Origin: Benincasa hispida
Lineage: Eukaryota > Streptophyta > Magnoliopsida > Cucurbitales > Cucurbitaceae
Length of the DNA stretch: 64,000 nucleotides
Direction of reading: 5' to 3'
NCBI RefSeq assembly: GCF_009727055.1
Contig: NW_024064153.1
Span: forward strand, 373,597 to 437,596
The notes below the pieces were generated by a model, which worked only from the letters and a program-made list of their open reading frames with translations, was not told where the DNA came from and searched no databases. Positions 60,693 to 64,000 of the stretch are shown here, piece by piece. Position 1 is the stretch's first letter; the number at the start of each line of letters is the position of its first letter. The position numbers and the translations under genes were made by a program.

Positions 60693-61015
60693 TGATGCTT
60701 GATTTTATGAAGTGAATTATGGATGATAGGCGATGGTGAAATTGCGTTGAGCACTCAAGTTTCCTCAGCGGAATCCAAGTGTAAATTCCACTGAGTTTCT
60801 TGGTAAGTCCAGGGTCGAAATTAGGGACTTGTGAAAGCAAGTTGCGTTGCTAATTTTTATGAAAACTTCACGGTAATCGGTAACTCAATTAATTGTGGGT
60901 TGTTGTTGATTGCATTAACGAAAAATAAAAAAATGTGGTGGATTTAAGAAAAGTCAGTTGTGTGATAGATGCACTGAGTATGCGTATGAACGGCTTGGGA
61001 ATGCGTCAGACTATG
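60693..61015 (-). mobile_element. Reversed Athila/Tat-type LTR tail
   Basis: On the minus strand it ends ...cataaaatcaagcatca, comparable to the LTR end at 56501. It contains the block cgaccctggacttacc (60790-60815) seen forward near 56375. It enters directly after RNase H of the forward element and is itself cut at 61016 by the chromovirus LTR. It is probably a truncated or solo LTR from a related element inserted in the opposite orientation. Confidence 0.6.
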
Positions 61016-61702
61016 TGTCACCCCCTCACCCAGATTACCCTTTTATTCTGGAAGAGGATATGACCATGGTAGTTACTAGCCCTACTGCCAGCACCCACCG
61101 CCCAAACCTTCTAATCTAAATACCAACCTGTTTAAAACATTAGTAATATACGCATATAGCAAACCTCCCTTAAGGTTCTACAAAGATTACATAAATACAT
61201 GCATACAGTCATGACATAACATTCACAAAAAAATTATTCACAGATGGCCCAAACATTCCTAAAGAAGCCCTAGTCCCTCTCAAAACATGTGTACATAAAC
61301 AGATAATCAACTAAGTCTTCTTAATAAGTCGAGTCTTTCAGTGGCAAGTAGCTGTTGGATCAACCCTGAGAAAACTTACCGCTACCTGAAAAGGAAAAAC
61401 ACAGAAATTCTGTGAGCTAAAAGCTCAGTGAGTAACTATAGAATCGTATAACATCAAGCATTCCATCACTATAAACGTGTAAATATACTAATGAGTAACT
61501 CAAGCAATTGTCTCTAAATGTAGCTTTAAACCATTCTTAGACATCATTAAACATTATTATTCCCTAGTTGAGAACGAGCCTAACCTCTCTATCTCCCAAT
61601 GTTTATTACCGGCCAAGAGACCCATACTTCGACCTCTCATTCATAACTGCCTACGTGCACGTGGCCATGCTAAGTACTATCATATCTTAAGTATTTCTGC
61701 TC

Positions 61703-61966
61703 AGATACCTTCTCAAACTTGTCCTTCAGTATCGAGCTATTAAGATACCTTCTCAAATGTTCTTCGGTATCAAGTTGGTCAAGTACCTTCTCAATGTCAT
61801 TCGGTACCAAGTTGGTTAGATACCTTCTCAAATTTTCTTCGTTATCATGTTGGTCAGATACCTTCTCAAATGTCCTTCGGTATCAAGTTGTTTAGGTACT
61901 TTCTTAAATGTCCTTTGGTATCAAGTTGGGCAGGTACCTTCTCAAATGTCCTTCGATACCGGGGTA
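61703..61966. repeat. Minisatellite of about 38-40 bp, about seven copies
   Basis: Each copy contains a form of taccttctcaaatgtccttc followed by ggtatcaagttgg. The copies are moderately diverged. It lies in the chromovirus LTR. Confidence 0.85.
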
Positions 61967-62422
61967 TTTTGTAATATCAAATTAAGTTCCATTGCCTATC
62001 ATTTACACAAGAACTCATTCTCTTATAGCCTTTCCCTAGGAAGCATATTATAAAATTAGAAACTTAACTTTTGTAGTGACTACATGACATACCTTGACCT
62101 TTTTTACTCATATACAAGCCGGGAAACATGCGTTAAGTTATTCTCCAACCATTTGTTGTTTGGGGGAGTATAAATTCATCATTAATGTCACTGTAACTTA
62201 CTTGATCTTATATACATAAGTATTGGAGACATTAATTCACTTAGTCACTCACCGCTCTTTAGGGCTCTTAATGGTTTATGTGTCTCTCCTAGCTCTTCTT
62301 GGCCTGAAAGGACATAATTTTCAGTTAAACTACTTAGAATTCTTTGTAAAATACTGCAAATAATTCATTTACTAAAGGAACTTTCATTAATAAAGACAGC
62401 TCTACTGGCAAGATCCCCATAA

Positions 62423-62505
62423 GCGAGATCAGCGAGATCATTGCTAGTGAGATCAGTGAGATCCTTGCTAGCAAGATCAGCGAGATCCTTGCTAGCGAGA
62501 TCAAG
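62423..62505. repeat. 24-bp minisatellite, about 3.5 copies
   Basis: Units start at 62423, 62447, 62471 and 62495 and have the form gcgagatcagcgagatcc plus ttgcta. Each unit contains two gcgagatc half-repeats. Further isolated copies of the half-repeat occur at 62580-62655. Confidence 0.85.
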
Positions 62506-63260
62506 CTTTTCCTAGAAAATTTTCATCCTAACGATACTCACCTTACCGGCGATACTCAGCCCAATTCCTAGCAAGATTTCCTTCTAGAGTGAAATCCTTA
62601 TAGCAAGATCCTTATCACAAAATCAGTGAGATTTCCTTTATAAGCGAGATCCTCATTCCCATATATCGCTATAACTCCCCACAGTGAACTGTTTGTTTGT
62701 TCTTCCCAAGTAGCTGTCTGCTTATGCATCGATTCCCTGTTATAACTTCAAAAATTCATAACTCAAAATCCAGAGCTCTTTTCAAGAAACTTTCTTCTAC
62801 AAACTTGTTTAGAATTAAGTAACTTTCTTACTTTAAAATTTTAGCCGGAATGCCTTATAGTTTGGCCTAGAACTTCCAATCTTCACCCTAGGCCCTGACT
62901 AACCCGAGATTCTGCCACCTCTGAACTTTCTTCACTCCTTGTTCTTCTCCTCCTGTAATCTTTCTCCAATAGGACAACCTCACAAACTAGATTCTCTCAG
63001 TTTTCGAATGGCACTGATTTTACTAAATTTGCTCATGTCAATTGCCGAAACCATGCCTTTGAATTTCCTCTTCCTGAAACTTCCCGCCACCTCCCGAGTT
63101 CAAGGGTTAACCGCCATGTCACCCCTCATTTAATATGTTTTTCCTTCCATACCATCATAATTCCTATAAATAAACATGAATTGGTACTTTAATAAATATG
63201 TAATATAACATTCCTTTGGCTAACATGCTTATCTAGAAAACCTAGAGTTTGGGGTTTACA

Positions 63261-63275
63261 ATCATCCCCCCCTTA
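63261..63275 (-). other. Polypurine tract of the chromovirus
   Basis: On the minus strand it is a G run (aaggggggg) followed by atgat, directly before the LTR. Confidence 0.75.
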
Positions 63276-63309
63276 AAAGAAATTTCGTCTTCAAATTTTA
63301 CCTGATTTA

Positions 63310-64000
63310 TCATTTGAAAAGTTGAGGATATCTCTTCCTCATTTTCTCTTCAGGTTCCCAGGTAGCTTTCTCAATTCCATGATTACGCCATAGCACCTTC
63401 ACCATAGGAATCGTCTTATTTCTGAGTACCTGGTCTTTCCTATCCAAAATCTTGATGGCTTCTTCCTCGTAAGATAAATATTCTTTGAGCTGTACCGGAT
63501 GTGTTGCTAGTATGTGCATAGGATCAGACACATATTTCCTTAGCATTGACACATGAAATACGTCGTGAATACGAGCTAGCTTCATCGATAACTGCAACCT
63601 ATAAGCTGCTGGACCAACCCGTTCTATAACTTCATATGGTCTGATATATCATGGACTTAACTTCCCTTTTCTCCCAAATCGGAGAATTCCTTTCCATGGG
63701 GACAACCGAAGAAATACCCATTCTCCGACTTCAAATTCTAGTTCTCTTCTTTGCTTTTCAGCATAGCTCTTTTGTCTATCGCGAGCCACCTTAAGATTAT
63801 CCTTGCTAAGTTTTACATTCTCTGTTGTTTGTTGAACTAATTCTGGATTCAATAATTGTCGTTCTCCGACTTTGTTCCAGCATACTAGGGTCCTGTAAGG
63901 TCGGCCGTACAATGCTTCATAGGGATCCATTCTGATACTAGAATGTTAGCTATTGTTGTAGGCAAATTCAATCAACGATAAGTGTGTATCCCAACTTCCT
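63310..64000 (-). pseudogene. Gypsy chromovirus pol, integrase C-terminal part and chromodomain (partial)
   Basis: On the minus strand, entering from the window edge: an integrase segment (SLIEFAYNNS, then DPYEALYGRPYRTLVCW; 63850-64000), the GPY/F-type region (RQKSYAEKQRRELEFEVGEWVFLRLSPWKG), the IHDVFHVSMLRKYVSDP block (about 63510-63570), and a chromodomain-like end (VKVLWRNHGIEKATWEPEEKMRKRYPQLF) with the stop at 63310. The chromodomain would guide integration to heterochromatin. A stop near 63647, where a CGA Arg is expected, and another near 63946 break the frame. RT and the remainder lie outside the window. Confidence 0.9.

Larger units (their letters stand above)
61016..63260 (-). repeat. 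3' LTR of a reverse gypsy chromovirus (Tekay/Del-like)
   Basis: On the plus strand it starts TGTCACCCCC and ends ggggtttaca. The polypurine tract and integrase follow on the minus strand, so this is the 3' LTR. It is 2245 bp. It contains two minisatellites (61703-61966 and 62423-62505). The Tekay/Del assignment rests on LTR length and on the chromodomain, and is an inference. Confidence 0.82.

Overview
This window looks like repeat-dense plant nuclear DNA. It holds LTR retrotransposons of both the Ty1/copia and Ty3/gypsy types, a plant hAT transposase relic and an insertion of plastid DNA. I see no intact host gene, tRNA, nuclear rRNA gene or CRISPR array. The repeat style would suit a cucurbit or another eudicot, but the sequence alone does not settle the species. 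All coding regions I recognise are broken transposon or plastid pseudogenes.

Layout. 1-1555 is a reverse LTR remnant (family C). 1556-5665 is AT-rich and gene-poor. 5666-7560 is a solo LTR (family B). 7605-8304 is plastid DNA: the 3' end of 23S rRNA (minus) joined to a piece of rpoB (plus). 8305-11791 is the 3' half of a reverse copia element (LTR C, RNase H, RT, end of integrase). 11792-14545 is a gypsy LTR fragment followed by a truncated LTR of family A. 15702-25918 is a complete but dead copia element with both LTRs and a perfect 5-bp target duplication. Its zinc knuckle is split by a solo LTR A, and its integrase by a solo LTR B.

26175-43493 is a second copia element, exploded by a solo LTR A, a solo LTR B that itself contains another LTR B, a further LTR B, and a TIR element that carries a 4-kb hAT element. 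43494-43958 holds two back-to-back 162-bp LTR copies, a primer-binding site and a short leader. 43959-46609 is LTR C with LTR B nested in it. 46610-53158 is a non-autonomous Athila-like gypsy element whose 5' LTR is split by LTR B. 53159-56058 has a copia LTR end with a primer-binding site, then LTR A. 56059-60692 is an Athila/Tat-type gypsy element (gag, protease, RT, RNase H). 60693-61015 is a related LTR tail in reverse, and 61016-64000 is the 3' LTR, integrase and chromodomain of a reverse chromovirus running off the window.

The target duplications and split reading frames give a relative insertion order. Families A, B and C share a common LTR core but differ at their ends, and A and B occur here only as LTRs without internal domains. 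I did not find a convincing new biological system. The most unusual objects are the rearranged plastid insertion, the multi-layer nesting that can be resolved to the base, the iterated 10-mer in LTR A, and the tandem short LTRs at 43.5-43.8 kb.
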